A DNA stretch of 64,000 bases, taken from Seriola aureovittata. Lineage: Eukaryota > Chordata > Actinopteri > Carangiformes > Carangidae. Location of the stretch: contig NC_079375.1 in NCBI RefSeq assembly GCF_021018895.1, forward strand, positions 3,186,560 through 3,250,559, in the 5' to 3' direction. This document shows, piece after piece, positions 13,920 to 24,527 of the stretch. A program made the position numbers and the translations under genes. Positions within the stretch are counted from its first letter, which is position 1, and every line of letters begins with the position of its first letter. The notes under the pieces are model-generated. The model saw only the letters and a program-made list of their open reading frames with translations, had not been told where the DNA came from and did no database searches.

Positions 13920-13934
13920 ACCGCCACCTAGTGC
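13920..13934 (-). promoter_or_regulatory. CTCF-like motif near the znf622 promoter
   Basis: On the minus strand GCACTAGGTGGCGGT matches the CTCF core consensus except at the first position. It is about 60-180 bp upstream of the inferred znf622 leader exon. Confidence 0.35.
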
Positions 13935-15038
13935 ACCAGAGTGAGTTTACCAGTTTTATAATCTGTGGTCTGTGGATGATTCAGCGTAACAGAGACTCAT
14001 ATTCTGGAAATAAATAGACGTTACTGTTGATTTAAGCTCCAGTTTATTGGTTGAAGACAATAATAAAACCCAAACTCTCTCCATGGTTAAAAACCACACG
14101 TGGAATTAAATGAGAAATGAAGGTGTAATGTGGGTAAAGAAACCCTTAATCTAGGCTGCCACACTGGCTACAAAATTAGAATTTGCAACAATTTGTTATA
14201 ATTCACACACACACAAAAATACACACAAATGCAATATTAAATTGCTATACTAAATACTACTTCTTATTGTCATTAAATCTGTTTGCAGTTATTATTTGTT
14301 ATTTCAAAATAAAAACATTAAGTATTTCATTTATTTTGTCAAATCTCTCTACCATGTGGCAAGTGTAAAAAATGTGCCTCTCCAAAAACAAACAAGCTCG
14401 TGCTTATGATGAAGAAGATGTACTTTTGATGATAAACTGGAGGCTCTAAAACTTTTTAGATACATTTCACAGGGGAACCATACAATCTCTGCACTACAGT
14501 GAAAACATCAGTTAATAGATTTTCATAACAACAAACTTTCAAACGGTTTGTCTCATAGTTGACCATATGTGCAATGAAAGAGTCATTCATCACTTTAATC
14601 ATTTGTCCTGTCAATATTTCTGAGTTCATGTGAATGCAACTGTTTTGGATGCTTTTCTTGGTCGTCACTTCAGCATTAATGACAAAAAATCTTGTGAACA
14701 GCAGGTTGTTTTGTGGGTCAAGAGATTAAACCTCAGACAAAAGGATTCACAACAAGTTTTAATGAGCTCTGGAATAAAACTGCAAAAAGACAGAGCTAAA
14801 TGCTGAACCAACATGACAGCATCATTCTGAAGTTTCATCTTCATGTAAATCAACATCACAGCACATGAAACCACCTCAAGTCCACAACCACACAGGACTC
14901 AACTAAACTCCTTCACTCTAAAACTTGCCCAAATGAGTTCTAAACATTTTTCCAGTTTTGAAGCATCAAGTGAAAGAAAACTCTGCTCATTTCTCTATGA
15001 CAAACCTGTTTTAGTGAAAAAAGCTGAATGACCTTTGC
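13935..15038. other. intergenic, znf622 to TRIM array
   Basis: AT-rich sequence. The part next to 15039 is probably 3'UTR of the first TRIM gene. No other gene, RNA or bounded repeat was recognised. Confidence 0.45.
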
Positions 15039-16715
15039 CTATTTGAGTTTATACAACTCAGCTGTGTCTTCATTATTCCATGGAAGCCAAAGTCCAGCAT
15101 AGAGAGGCTGAGTGAATGTGGTCTGGACTCTGTGGAGGAGAGTCATGGTTTCAGAGACGCTGTAGAAGGAAAGAATACCTGCTCTGTGATCCAGGTACAC
15201 TCCTACTCTGGAGGACCGAGGACCTGAGACTGGAGTTCTGATGTTGTTGTACAAAAATGAATAACTGCTTTGGTTACAACTTAACGTCCAAGATTTGTCA
15301 TTGTTTCCAAATACACATTCATCCGAGTTCCCTGCTCTGCTGATATTCTTATATGCAATTGCTAAATTAACTCCTCCTCCTCTCCACTCCACCTCCCAGT
15401 AACAATGTCCAGTCAGACTCTCTCTACTCAGGACTTGCATATATGTAGTGAATCTGTCTGGGTGACTTGAATAAGACTGTTTTTTTCTCATTAATGTTGC
15501 TTTTCTGTTTCCCTCAGATAATAACAGACGTGTGTGTGCTGTGTTTGGATCCAGTGTGATTTCCTGTGAATATTTTAAAAATCCAGCTCGGGTCCTGGGC
15601 TCTGTTTGTGACAGTGAAACATCCACATCAATCACTGTCAGTGAGATGTTTGTCCATGTGTCTCTCAGAATGTCCTGTAGTTTATCTCTGAGCTGTGACA
15701 CAGCTGCTGTCACGTCCTCAAAGTAGCTCAGAGGACGGATATTGATGCTGGATGAGTCTGTAGATTCACTGAGTCGTGACAGTGAGGGGTAGTTGTGTAG
15801 AAACTGGTTGTGATCCTCTGTGTGTGAGAGCTGCTTCAGCTCAGCGTCTTTCCTCTTCAGCTCAGTGATCTCCTGCTCCAGCTTCTCCTGAAGCTCTTTG
15901 ACTCGACTCACTTCAGTTTTCTGCTGGGATCTGATCTGCTGCTTCACATCAGAGCTTCTTTTCTCCATGAGACGGATCAGCTCAGTGAAGATCTTCTCAC
16001 TGTCCTCCACTGCTTTATCAGCAGAGCCATTGATGGCCTCCACCTCCTGTTGAAGCACCTTCACATCTTTCTCTCTGTCCTGGATTCTCTGCTGGATTTG
16101 TTGCCGACTCAGCTGGAGCTCTCTCTGCCTCTCAGTCCTTTCTGCTGCAGCTGAGACTGTGTCGTGGCCTTTATGTTCATCCACAGAGCAGAGATAACAG
16201 ATACACTGCTGATCAGTGCGGCAGAACATCTTCATCACCTCATCATGACGAGAGCAGATGTTCTCCTGGAGTTTCTTGGAGGGCTCCACCAGCTTGTGTT
16301 TCTTTAATGGAGCTACATCGTAATGAGGCTGCAGGTGTTTCTCACAGTAGGAGGCCAGACACATCAGACAAGACTTGACAGCTTTCAGTTTCTTCCCAGT
16401 GCAGAAATCACAGGCCACATCTTCAGGTCCAGCATAGCAGTGATCAGCAGGAGCAGCTTGGAGTCCAGTCTTCTTCAGCTCCTCCACTAAAACCGCTAAC
16501 ATGGTGCTTTTCACCAGGACAGGCCTCGGTGTGAAGGTCTGCCTACACTGAGGGCAGCTGTGGATTCTCTTCTGATCCTCTTCATCCCAGAAGCTTTTAA
16601 TACAGCTGATGCAGTAGCTGTGTCCACAGGGAATAGTCACCGGATCCTTCAGTAGATCCAGACAGATCGAACAAGAGAAGGTCTCCCGGTCCAGCTGAAC
16701 TCCTTTCTGCGCCAT
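15039..16715 (-). CDS. TRIM16-like / finTRIM-type E3 ligase, copy 1 (intact, single exon)
   Basis: 558 residues from ATG at 16715 to TAG at 15039, uninterrupted. The frame stays open upstream but has no further ATG, and MAQKG starts the homologous copies too. Domains: C3HC4 RING at about 15-57 (C15, C18, C30, H32, C35, C38, C54, C57); a first B-box-like cysteine cluster at about 98-127; B-box 2 at about 145-185 with the CxxH and H-x-GHD pattern; a long coiled coil at about 190-300; PRY-SPRY at about 360-558 containing CYWEVEW and the GVYLDHRAGILSFYSV core. RING-bearing TRIMs are ubiquitin E3 ligases, and fish expansions of this type are often virus- or interferon-responsive. That role is a family inference. 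The ligand of this SPRY is unknown and no specific symbol is assigned. Confidence 0.92.
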   Translation of the reverse strand: MAQKGVQLDRETFSCSICLDLLKDPVTIPCGHSYCISCIKSFWDEEDQKRIHSCPQCRQTFTPRPVLVKSTMLAVLVEELKKTGLQAAPADHCYAGPEDVACDFCTGKKLKAVKSCLMCLASYCEKHLQPHYDVAPLKKHKLVEPSKKLQENICSRHDEVMKMFCRTDQQCICYLCSVDEHKGHDTVSAAAERTERQRELQLSRQQIQQRIQDREKDVKVLQQEVEAINGSADKAVEDSEKIFTELIRLMEKRSSDVKQQIRSQQKTEVSRVKELQEKLEQEITELKRKDAELKQLSHTEDHNQFLHNYPSLSRLSESTDSSSINIRPLSYFEDVTAAVSQLRDKLQDILRDTWTNISLTVIDVDVSLSQTEPRTRAGFLKYSQEITLDPNTAHTRLLLSEGNRKATLMRKKQSYSSHPDRFTTYMQVLSRESLTGHCYWEVEWRGGGVNLAIAYKNISRAGNSDECVFGNNDKSWTLSCNQSSYSFLYNNIRTPVSGPRSSRVGVYLDHRAGILSFYSVSETMTLLHRVQTTFTQPLYAGLWLPWNNEDTAELYKLK

Positions 16716-16743
16716 GTCACCTCTCAGTGTCAACGACTGTCTG

Positions 16744-16757
16744 AGTTTCACTTTCTC
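16744..16757 (-). promoter_or_regulatory. ISRE-like motif, TRIM copy 1
   Basis: The plus strand reads AGTTTCACTTTCTC, matching the interferon-stimulated response element AGTTTCNNTTTCNY with no mismatch. It ends 29 bp upstream of the ATG, so it is in the 5'UTR or core promoter. The same motif recurs at the same place in the other copies. Confidence 0.6.
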
Positions 16758-16800
16758 AGAACTGAAACTAGTTTGAGCTCTGATCTAAACAACGTGTGTC

Positions 16801-16893
16801 TCTGCAGTGAACGGGGCCTGTCAGCTCTTGCACTTCACCACATGTTGGTTCCACCCATCTTCAAACTATAGATCTGAAGGGGAGGGAACAAGG
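16801..16893 (-). promoter_or_regulatory. conserved upstream block of the TRIM array, copy 1
   Basis: About 93 bp beginning TCTGCAGTGAACGGGGCCTG and ending GGGAGGGAACAAGGA is almost identical at about 19934-20028 (copy 2) and 24570-24663 (copy 3), with a shortened version at about 25833-25893 (copy 4). It marks either the shared promoter or first-exon sequence of the duplicated unit. Confidence 0.6.
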
Positions 16894-17059
16894 AAATACA
16901 TGTGGAGCTGGCTGTGTTTTAGAACAGGAAGAACCGGGACGGCGGCTGGGTTGTCTTAATGTGAAAAAGGAGTTCAGCTGTCAGGTCGTTGTAGTGCAGT
17001 AAATAGTAAAGTATTTCTACTAATAATGTAGTGGAGTAGAAGTATAAAGGTTTCTAAAA

Positions 17060-17290
17060 CACTGATCACTTTTTTATTTTCTTTGAGGGAACATCACTTT
17101 ATTAGTTTTGCAAACATGCATCGAAATGAGCGAAAAAGACTCCTGGTCAATGTTTCTATCAGCACAAAATATCACAAAAATGACTTTGACTTAGCTAAAG
17201 ACTTTACTAACAAATTAGGAGGAAATGAAGTCAATCAAATTTGCAGTCACTCTGTAAACCATTATGTCAGCTCTGTGGAAGGAAATGATA
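17060..17290. repeat. duplicated intergenic flank (paralogous with 21480-21715)
   Basis: This stretch and 21480-21715 share many long blocks, for example CTGATCACTTTTTT, TAGTTTTGCAAA and ACAAATTAGGAGGAAAT (CCAAATTAGGAGGAAAT at the second site), in the same orientation. They are remnants of the tandem duplication that built the TRIM array. Confidence 0.7.
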
Positions 17291-17549
17291 AATCCTGGAT
17301 CACACAATGAACAATGATATTTATAAAACTTAATGTTTTTAAAAGTGGTGAGAACAACCAGTACATGATCAGCTGTTCATCCGCGTTGACTCTGTTGATC
17401 TCCATTAAGACCCATGAAGTCAAACGGAAGGAGTAGTTCAGAGGCCATACACATTATTTAACTGCACTATTTCATTATTTAAATAAAATAATGTCCATCA
17501 TATAAAAACATAAAAAATAATCCAAAAACAAATGATCACAATCCCACAG

Positions 17550-17710
17550 ACTATGTGTTCACAAAATCACCAAAACATGCAATTAGAAAATAAGATATAT
17601 ACATTTCCCAAGATGATAATTGCAGAAGGTTAAGGTGGCAGAAAACTACCTGAATATATGACAGCAGCAACACAAATAAGTCATTACATCTAGAGTGAGA
17701 GCAGGTCAAC
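17550..17710. repeat. duplicated 3' flank of TRIM copy 2 (paralogous with about 22575-22735)
   Basis: Both stretches contain a TTTCCCAAGA-GATAA block, GCAGAAGGTT and GCAGCAACACAAATA followed by AAGTCATTACATCTAGA. Each lies downstream of a TRIM stop codon (18154 and 22788), so the duplicated unit includes 3' flanking DNA. Confidence 0.7.
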
Positions 17711-17852
17711 CAGCGATTGTGATTTAACACCTCTGTGGTTAAGGTTTAAATTTGGGTCAATAAAACTAATATGTAGAGATTTGAAAGGTTAAAAATAAAA
17801 AAACATGCAAGATTATAACCAGAGATTTAAGTACACTGAAGTCAGCAGTCAG

Positions 17853-17895
17853 CCCCCCCCACCCCCACCCCCACCCCCACCCCACCTCCCCACCC
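17853..17895 (-). repeat. C-rich/G-rich tract with G-quadruplex potential
   Basis: The plus strand has successive C-runs of 8, 5, 5, 5, 4, 4 and 3, mostly separated by a single A. The minus strand therefore has more than four runs of at least three G with 1-nt loops. It lies about 260 bp downstream of TRIM copy 2. Confidence 0.75.
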
Positions 17896-18153
17896 GCCAA
17901 AATAAATGCTGTCAACATTTAATTGATTGAACTTTTAGGATTTACTTGTATAGTATGATTTGAATTTTCTCAGATCAATGAAAATTTTAATTCTTTCTAT
18001 GTGCCACTAATATATCACAACAGTGACATGTAGGTAGTTCATCAGGTAGCATGACCATCAGTAGCAACCGTGGCTGATCATAGAAAACAGAACCACCTAC
18101 AGAAAATCTAATTTGATCAACCAGACAATTTTAATTAAAGATCTTGCTCACAT

Positions 18154-19853
18154 TTACTTGAGCTCACAAAGCTTAACGGAGGAACCGCACATTCCAAAAA
18201 AACCTTCATATGGAGGAAGTGAAACTCCAGCATAGAGAGGCTGAGTGAATGTGGTCTGGACTCTGTGGAGGAGAGTCATGGTTTCAGAGACGCTGTAGAA
18301 GGACAGAACACCTGCACTGTGATCCAGGTACACTCCTACTCTGGAGGACCCAAAACAGAACATAGTACCTGAGAGTACAGTTTTGATATTGTTGTGACAA
18401 AATTCAAAACAATTTCTGACAAAACTTAACACCCAGGATTTGTCGTTGCATCCAAATGCACATTCATTCAAGTCCCCTGTTCTGCTGATATCCTTGTACG
18501 CGACTGCTACACGTACTCCTCTACTCCACTCCACCTCCCAGTAACAACGTCCAGTCAGACTTTCTCTACTCAGGACCTGCTCACATGTGAATCTGTCTGG
18601 ATGACTTGAATAAGACTGTTCTTCACTCATTAATGTTGCTTTTCTGTTTCCCTCAGATAATAACAGAAGTGTATTTGCTGTGTTTGGATCCAGTGTGATT
18701 TCCTGTGAATATCTTAAGAATCCAGCTTTGGTCTTGGGCTCCGTTTGTGACAGTAAAACATCCACATCAGTCACTGTCAGTGAGATGTTTGTCCATGTGT
18801 CTCTCAGAATGTCCTGTAGTTTATCTCTGAGCTGTGACACAGCTGCTGTCACGTCCTCAAAGTATCTCAGAGGACGGATATTGATGCTGGATGAGTCTGT
18901 AGATTCACTGAGTCGTGACAGTGAGGGGTAGTTGTGTAGAAACTGGTGTGATCCTCTGTGTGTGAGAGCTGCATCAGCTCAGCGTCTTTCCTCTTCAGCT
19001 CAGTGATCTCCTGCTCCAGCTTCTCCTGAAGCTCTTTGACTCGACTCACTTCAGTTTTCTGCTGGGATCTGATCTGCTGCTTCACATCAGAGCTTCTTTT
19101 CTCCATGAGACGGATCAGCTCAGTGAAGATCTTCTCACTGTCCTCCACTGCTTTATCAGCAGAGCCATTGATGGCCTCCACTTCCTGTTGAAGCACCTTC
19201 ACATCTTTGTCTCTGTCCTGGATTCTCTGCTGGATTTGTTGTCGACTCAGCTGGAGCTCTCTCTGCCTCTCAGTCCTTTCTGCTGCAGCTGAGACTGTGT
19301 CGTGGCCTTTATGTTCATCCACAGGGCAGAGATAACAGATACACTGCTGATCAGTGCGGCAGAACATCTTCATCACCTCATCATGACGAGAGCAGATGTT
19401 CTCCTGGAGCTTCTTGGAGGGCTCCACCAGCTTGTGTTTTTTAAATGAAGGAGATTTAAAATGAGGCAAGAGGTGTTTCTCACAGTAGGAGACCAGACAA
19501 ACCAGACAAGACTTGACAGCTTTCAGTTTTCTCCTAGTGCAGACATCACAGGCCACATCTTCAGGTCCAGCATAGCAGAGATCAGCAGGAGCAGCTTGGA
19601 GTCCAGTCTTCTTCAGCTCCTCCACTAAAACTGCTAACATGGTGTTTTTCACCAGGACAGGCCTCGGTGTGAAGGTCTGCCTACACTGAGGGCAGCTGTG
19701 GGTTTTCTTCTCATCCTCTTCATCCCAGAAGCTTTTAATACAGCTGATGCAGTAGCTGTGTCCACAGGGAATAGTCACCGGATCCTTCAGTAGATCCAGA
19801 CAGACGGAACAAGAGAAGGTCTCTCGGTCCAGCTGAACTCCTTTCTGTGCCAT
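18154..19853 (-). pseudogene. TRIM16-like / finTRIM-type gene copy 2, broken by a 1-nt deletion
   Basis: ATG at 19853 opens a reading with RING, both B-box clusters and the coiled coil almost identical to copies 1 and 3. Near 18945-18947 one base is missing: this copy reads AACTGGTGTGATCC, while copy 1 has AACTGGTTGTGATCC and copy 3 AACTGGGTGTGATCC. The frame then shifts into about 26 unrelated residues and stops at 18867. The homologous frame for the rest of the coiled coil and the PRY-SPRY resumes immediately after the deletion and runs with no stop to 18154. Only one lesion is visible, so it is either a very young pseudogene, a truncated RING/B-box/coiled-coil protein, or a sequencing error. 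The SPRY has a short insertion before GSSRVGVYLDH relative to the other copies. Confidence 0.85.
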
Positions 19854-19877
19854 TTCACCTCTTAGTAGCAGTGACTG

Positions 19878-19891
19878 AGTTTCACTTCCTT
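19878..19891 (-). promoter_or_regulatory. degenerate ISRE-like motif, TRIM copy 2
   Basis: The plus strand reads AGTTTCACTTCCTT, one mismatch from AGTTTCNNTTTCNY. It ends 25 bp upstream of the ATG at 19853. The broken copy is also the one with the imperfect motif. Confidence 0.4.
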
Positions 19892-20509
19892 AGAACTGAA
19901 ACTAGTTTGAGCTCTGATCTGAACAACATGTGCCTCTGCAGTGAACGGGGCCTGTCAGCTCTTGCACTTCACCACATGTTGGTTCCACCCACTTTCAAAC
20001 TGTAGATCTGAAGGGGAGGGAACAAGGAAGTGTTTGAGAGCAGGAAGAAGGGGAAGGTTGTCGGGGTTGTCTAATGTGAAAAGGCAGTATATCTGTCAGA
20101 TCATTTTAGTGATAGAGATACATTGTTATTTAGATACACATAATTTAAAGAAATAAACAATAAGTAATCTCAAACAAGGACATTTTTTACCAGCAACTTA
20201 CAGGTGTGGCAGCATGGTCTCATGATGGTACACACCGAGTCCTTTTGTAACCTCCCCTACCCAGTCTCCTCACCTGTCCTCTGCCAGGTGAATCTCCACC
20301 CACCCAGTCTCACAGAACTGACATATGAGCTTGAGATTCTTGAACAGGAAGTTTAGCTCTCAGGTCATTGTAGGGGAGTAAAAAGTGAAGTATTTCCACC
20401 TATAATGTAGTGGAGTAGAAGTATAAAGTTGCATTGTTTGCATTGACTTTAATTTATTGTCCAGACACTGATCCTAACCCATGTCTAACTCTGACCCCGA
20501 CCCTGACCT

Positions 20510-20907
20510 TAAATCAAGTCTTCACTCTAAAACTGAGTAATTGTGGAGACTTTATGGGTTTTGTCCCCAAATGGAGGCAAGTCCCCTTAATGTGACTGTC
20601 CCCACAACATACATGTTCCCAACAGCTGCGTTCACAAACACAGTGAGGTCAAATAAACACAACTACAGTCTGTGTTACAACCTTTTATTGGCACTCTTAA
20701 GTTTAGTTACATAAAAGTACATTTTGTTCATGTATTTTGGTTCTGACCCACCGACATCTTTCCAAAACAGGTTCCAAGGATTTCTCACTTTTAGGCGACT
20801 GCATGGAAGCCACCTTGATACAACTGGAAGGTCAATGAAAAAAAAGAACCAATTCATCAGTTTAATAAATTTTTTAAAAGGTCTTTATTCAGTGAAGCCT
20901 GAAGTAT
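20510..20907. repeat. segmental duplication, first member (partner 26350-26876)
   Basis: Starts AATCAAGTCTTCACTCTAAA and runs through CCGACATCTTTCC to AAGTGAAGCCTGAA-type sequence. The partner at 26350-26876 has the same order of blocks in the same orientation, plus an extra about 80-110 bp internal partial repeat around the CAACTACAGTCTGTGT segment. The similarity is high, so the duplication is fairly recent. Confidence 0.8.
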
Positions 20908-20939
20908 TATTTCCATTTTTTTATGTAAGATAATATAAA

Positions 20940-22560
20940 ACATATTTTCAGCTGTTTGTAAGTTGACGTGGCCCTTTCCTCTTTATGTCGTGTTTGTGTT
21001 TGTCCACCAGGTGTCACGCTTGGCTTAGTTTCTCTCTGTGACAGTTATCTACAGACATGTTGAAGAGTTAGTGTCAGAGTCAGTGTTTAACCCTGTTTTG
21101 ATAATTGTTTCCCATGAATCAAACACATGTTGACACATGAAGGAAAAATGGGGGAATGTCAGTATCATCAAGCTTGAAGTAAATTGATTTGACACAAGTA
21201 AATATTCAGCACCAACCAGTTTGTCTTAGAAAGCAAGTTGTAAAATCACAATAATAATGAGTTTAATCAACACAGTCTTGTATTAATCACAAAAATGTAT
21301 ACATTTTAACCAGTTCAGTTAATAACAGGATTTTTCTTTACTTTTTCCACAGATTTCCAAACTGTTGCTTCATTATAGTTTTGTTTCTCATTCTGCTCAT
21401 AGTCATGTCATTTGTTTTAGCTGTGAAGAGGTTTCAGTAATTAAACTTTATTCACAGAGATCAGTTTCAAATTATCTCCAGAAGCTTTGATAGAATTTCT
21501 AAAAAACTGATCACTTTTTTTTATTCTTTGAGAGAAAATCTGCTTCGTAGTTTTGCAAATGTGCATCAAAGCTCAGAAAAATACTCATGGTCAGTGTTTC
21601 TGTCAGCAAAATAAGCAAAATATCATAGTAATGACTTTCACTTAACTAAATACTTTCCTACCAAATTAGGAGGAAATCAATTCAATCAACTTTGCACTCA
21701 CTAAGTGAGTCAAATCTAACATGAACGCTAAATTGCAAATGTTTTTGTGTCTTTGTTTCATGCTACTTCAATAGGGTATATAAACTTAAAGTAAAGATAC
21801 TTGTTAGTGTGTTTAGGTGGTTGAAATATATATGAACAGTGACACTCTCTTTTCCTTGAGCTGCTCACGTCAGGACTAATGAAACACACCGAGCAAACAA
21901 CAGTCCCTTCTTAAACGCCAAATGCAGGGTTTTGCTAAAGAGCAGAGGTATCGTGTCCGTTTTAAATGTGTTGCCTATTGTTTGACTGGTAGTGTGAATT
22001 TGAAAATGTAACCCAAAAACCTTTCATTAGAATGACCCCTTGTGGCAGATAAACAGTGTTACAGAGGTATTGATGTTTTTCTTTTTTTAGTAAATGTAGC
22101 AGCACCTCAATGTGAAATGTAAAGTTTTGTAATAGATGTTTTACATAAGATGAAATAAGTAAGTATTATCTGCAAAATGTACTTTAAATATCAGCAGTAA
22201 ACGTGATCATTAGGTGTCAGATTGTTATATTATCTGTTGTGCTGTGCCCCTTTTACTGATTCTTTGTTTGGTCTTTTATTTATTATATCCTGTTTTATTT
22301 TGATATTACATTCTGTTTTAATTTGGAATCACATCGTGTTTTATTTTGATATAATTTACCTTGTGTGTCAGTTGGTTGTTTTACTCCCTCTCTTTGTCTG
22401 CTTCTCCCGCCCTTGTGATTGTCTCCCCCCACCCTGATGTGTTTTACCTGCATCCCTAGTGTATTTACTTCTCTGGCCCAATTCCAATCCAGCCCCTACA
22501 CCCTCCTTCTCTTAAAGAGTTAAATGAAATAAATTCCATCTAATAAAGGACAAATCATAA
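20940..22560. other. intergenic within the TRIM array
   Basis: No gene is seen. It contains duplicated flank blocks: 21480-21715 pairs with 17060-17290, and about 21840-22140 pairs with about 24990-25270 (shared GAGCTGCTC, GTTTTAAATGTGTT and ACTGGTAGTGTG). The remainder is AT-rich. Confidence 0.5.
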
Positions 22561-22787
22561 CGGACCCATCCACCCTGTGTTCACAAAACAAAACACTGAT
22601 TTAGAATACATTCTATATTTCCCAAGACGATAAATGCAGAAGGTTTAGATGGCAAAAAACTATTTGAATATATAAAAGCAGCAACACAAATATACAAGTC
22701 ATTACATCTAGAAGAAAGTGTGATGTGACACCAGAAAATCTAACTTCATCCCCCAGACACAGTTTTACTTAAATATCTCCTCCATGT

Positions 22788-24485
22788 TTACTTGAGATCA
22801 CAGAGCTCAGCAGTGGTACTACAAAAAATACCTGATGGATTTTCACAATAATGAAGCCAAAGTCCAGCATAGAGAGGCTGAGTGAATGTGGTCTGGACTC
22901 TGTGGAGGAGAGTCATGGTTTCAGAGACGCTGTAGAAGGACAGAACTCCTGCTCTGTGATCCAGGTACACTCCTACTCTGGAGGACCGAGGACCTGAGAC
23001 TGGAGTTTCGACATTGTTGTTCCAAAACTCATAACAATTTTTGTAACAATGTAACACCAAAGATTTGTCATTGAATCCAAATACACATTCATCCCAGCTC
23101 CCTGCTCTGCTGATATTCTTGTATGTGACTGCAACATTAACTCCTCCTCCTCTCCACTCCACCTCCCAGTAACAACGTCGAGACAGACTCTCTCTACTCA
23201 GGACCTGACAATAATCAGCAAATCTGTCTGGGTGACTAGAATAAGACTGTTGTTGACTCATTAAAGTTGCTTTTCTGTTTCCCTCAGATAATAACAGATA
23301 TGTATTTGCTGTGTTTGGATCCAGTGTGATTTCCTGTGAATATTTTAAGAAGTCAGCTCTGGTCCTGGGCTCTGGTTGTGACAGTAAAACATCCACTTCA
23401 GTCACTGTCAGTGAGATGTTTGTCCATGTGTCTCTCAGAATGTCCTGTAGTTTATCTCTGAGCTGTGACACAGCTGCTGTCACACCCTCAAAGTAGCTCA
23501 GAGGACGGATATTGATGCTGGATGAGTCTGTAGATTCACTGAGTGGTGACAGTGAGGGGTAGTTGTGTAGAAACTGGGTGTGATCCTCTGTGTGTGAGAG
23601 CTGCATCAGCTCAGCGTCTTTCCTCTTCAGCTCAGTGATCTCCTGCTCCAGCTTCTCCTGAAGCTCTTTGACTCGACTCACTTCAGTTTTCTGCTGGGAT
23701 CTGATCTGCTGCTTCACATCAGAGCTTCTTTTCTCCATGAGACGGATCAGCTCAGTGAAGATCTTCTCACTGTCCTCCACTGCTTTATCAGCAGAGCCAT
23801 TGATGGCCTCCACCTCCTGTTGAAGCACCTTCACATCTTTGTCTCTGTCCTGGATTCTCTGCTGGATTTGTTGTCGACTCAGCTGGAGCTCTCTCTGCCT
23901 CTCAGTCCTTTCTGCTGCAGCTGAGACTGTGTCGTGGCCTTTATGTTCATCCACAGAGCAGAGATAACAGATACACTGCTGATCAGTGCGGCAGAACATC
24001 TTCATCACCTCATCATGACGAGAGCAGATGTTCTCCTGGAGCTTCTTGGAGGGCTCCACCAGCTTGTGTTTCTTTAATGGAGCTGCTTCATAGTGAGGCT
24101 GCAGGTGTTTCTCACAGTAAGAGGCCAGACACATCAGACAAGACTTGACAGCTTTCAGTTTTCTCCCAGTGCAGAAATCACAGGCCACATCTTCAGGTCC
24201 AGCATAGCAGTGATCAGCAGGAGCAGCTTGGAGTCCAGTCTTCTTCAGCTCCTCCACTAAAAAAGCTAACATGGTGTTTTTCACCAGGACAGGCCTTGGT
24301 CTGAAAGTCTGCCTACACTGAGGACAGCTGTAGATTTTCTTCTCATCGTTTCTATTCCAGAAGCTTTTAATACAGCTGATGCAGTAGCTGTGTCCACAGG
24401 GAATAGTCACCGGATCCTTCAGTAGATCCAGACAGACGGAACAAGAGATGGATTCCTGGTCCAGCTGAACTCCTTTCTGCGCCAT
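22788..24485 (-). CDS. TRIM16-like / finTRIM-type E3 ligase, copy 3 (intact, single exon)
   Basis: 565 residues from ATG at 24485 to a stop at 22788. The frame stays open for 46 more codons upstream, but the first of these is GTG and there is no ATG. The MAQKG start is therefore kept, as in copies 1 and 2. RING at about 15-57, two B-box clusters, coiled coil and a C-terminal PRY-SPRY are all present. The roughly 100-residue coiled-coil stretch around the LQLSRQQIQQRIQDR block is nearly identical to copy 1 (one E-to-D change). The SPRY differs at clustered sites: the stretch after FNDKS, the PDRF-to-QVLSRES junction, and a C-terminal tail about seven residues longer. A ubiquitin ligase with possible antiviral or immune role is inferred from the family, not shown. 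Confidence 0.92.
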   Translation of the reverse strand: MAQKGVQLDQESISCSVCLDLLKDPVTIPCGHSYCISCIKSFWNRNDEKKIYSCPQCRQTFRPRPVLVKNTMLAFLVEELKKTGLQAAPADHCYAGPEDVACDFCTGRKLKAVKSCLMCLASYCEKHLQPHYEAAPLKKHKLVEPSKKLQENICSRHDEVMKMFCRTDQQCICYLCSVDEHKGHDTVSAAAERTERQRELQLSRQQIQQRIQDRDKDVKVLQQEVEAINGSADKAVEDSEKIFTELIRLMEKRSSDVKQQIRSQQKTEVSRVKELQEKLEQEITELKRKDAELMQLSHTEDHTQFLHNYPSLSPLSESTDSSSINIRPLSYFEGVTAAVSQLRDKLQDILRDTWTNISLTVTEVDVLLSQPEPRTRADFLKYSQEITLDPNTANTYLLLSEGNRKATLMSQQQSYSSHPDRFADYCQVLSRESLSRRCYWEVEWRGGGVNVAVTYKNISRAGSWDECVFGFNDKSLVLHCYKNCYEFWNNNVETPVSGPRSSRVGVYLDHRAGVLSFYSVSETMTLLHRVQTTFTQPLYAGLWLHYCENPSGIFCSTTAELCDLK

Positions 24486-24513
24486 TTCACCTCTCTGTGT
24501 CAAGGACTGTCTG

Positions 24514-24527
24514 AGTTTCACTTTCTT
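24514..24527 (-). promoter_or_regulatory. ISRE-like motif, TRIM copy 3
   Basis: The plus strand reads AGTTTCACTTTCTT, a full match to AGTTTCNNTTTCNY. It ends 29 bp upstream of the ATG at 24485, the same spacing as copy 1. Confidence 0.6.
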
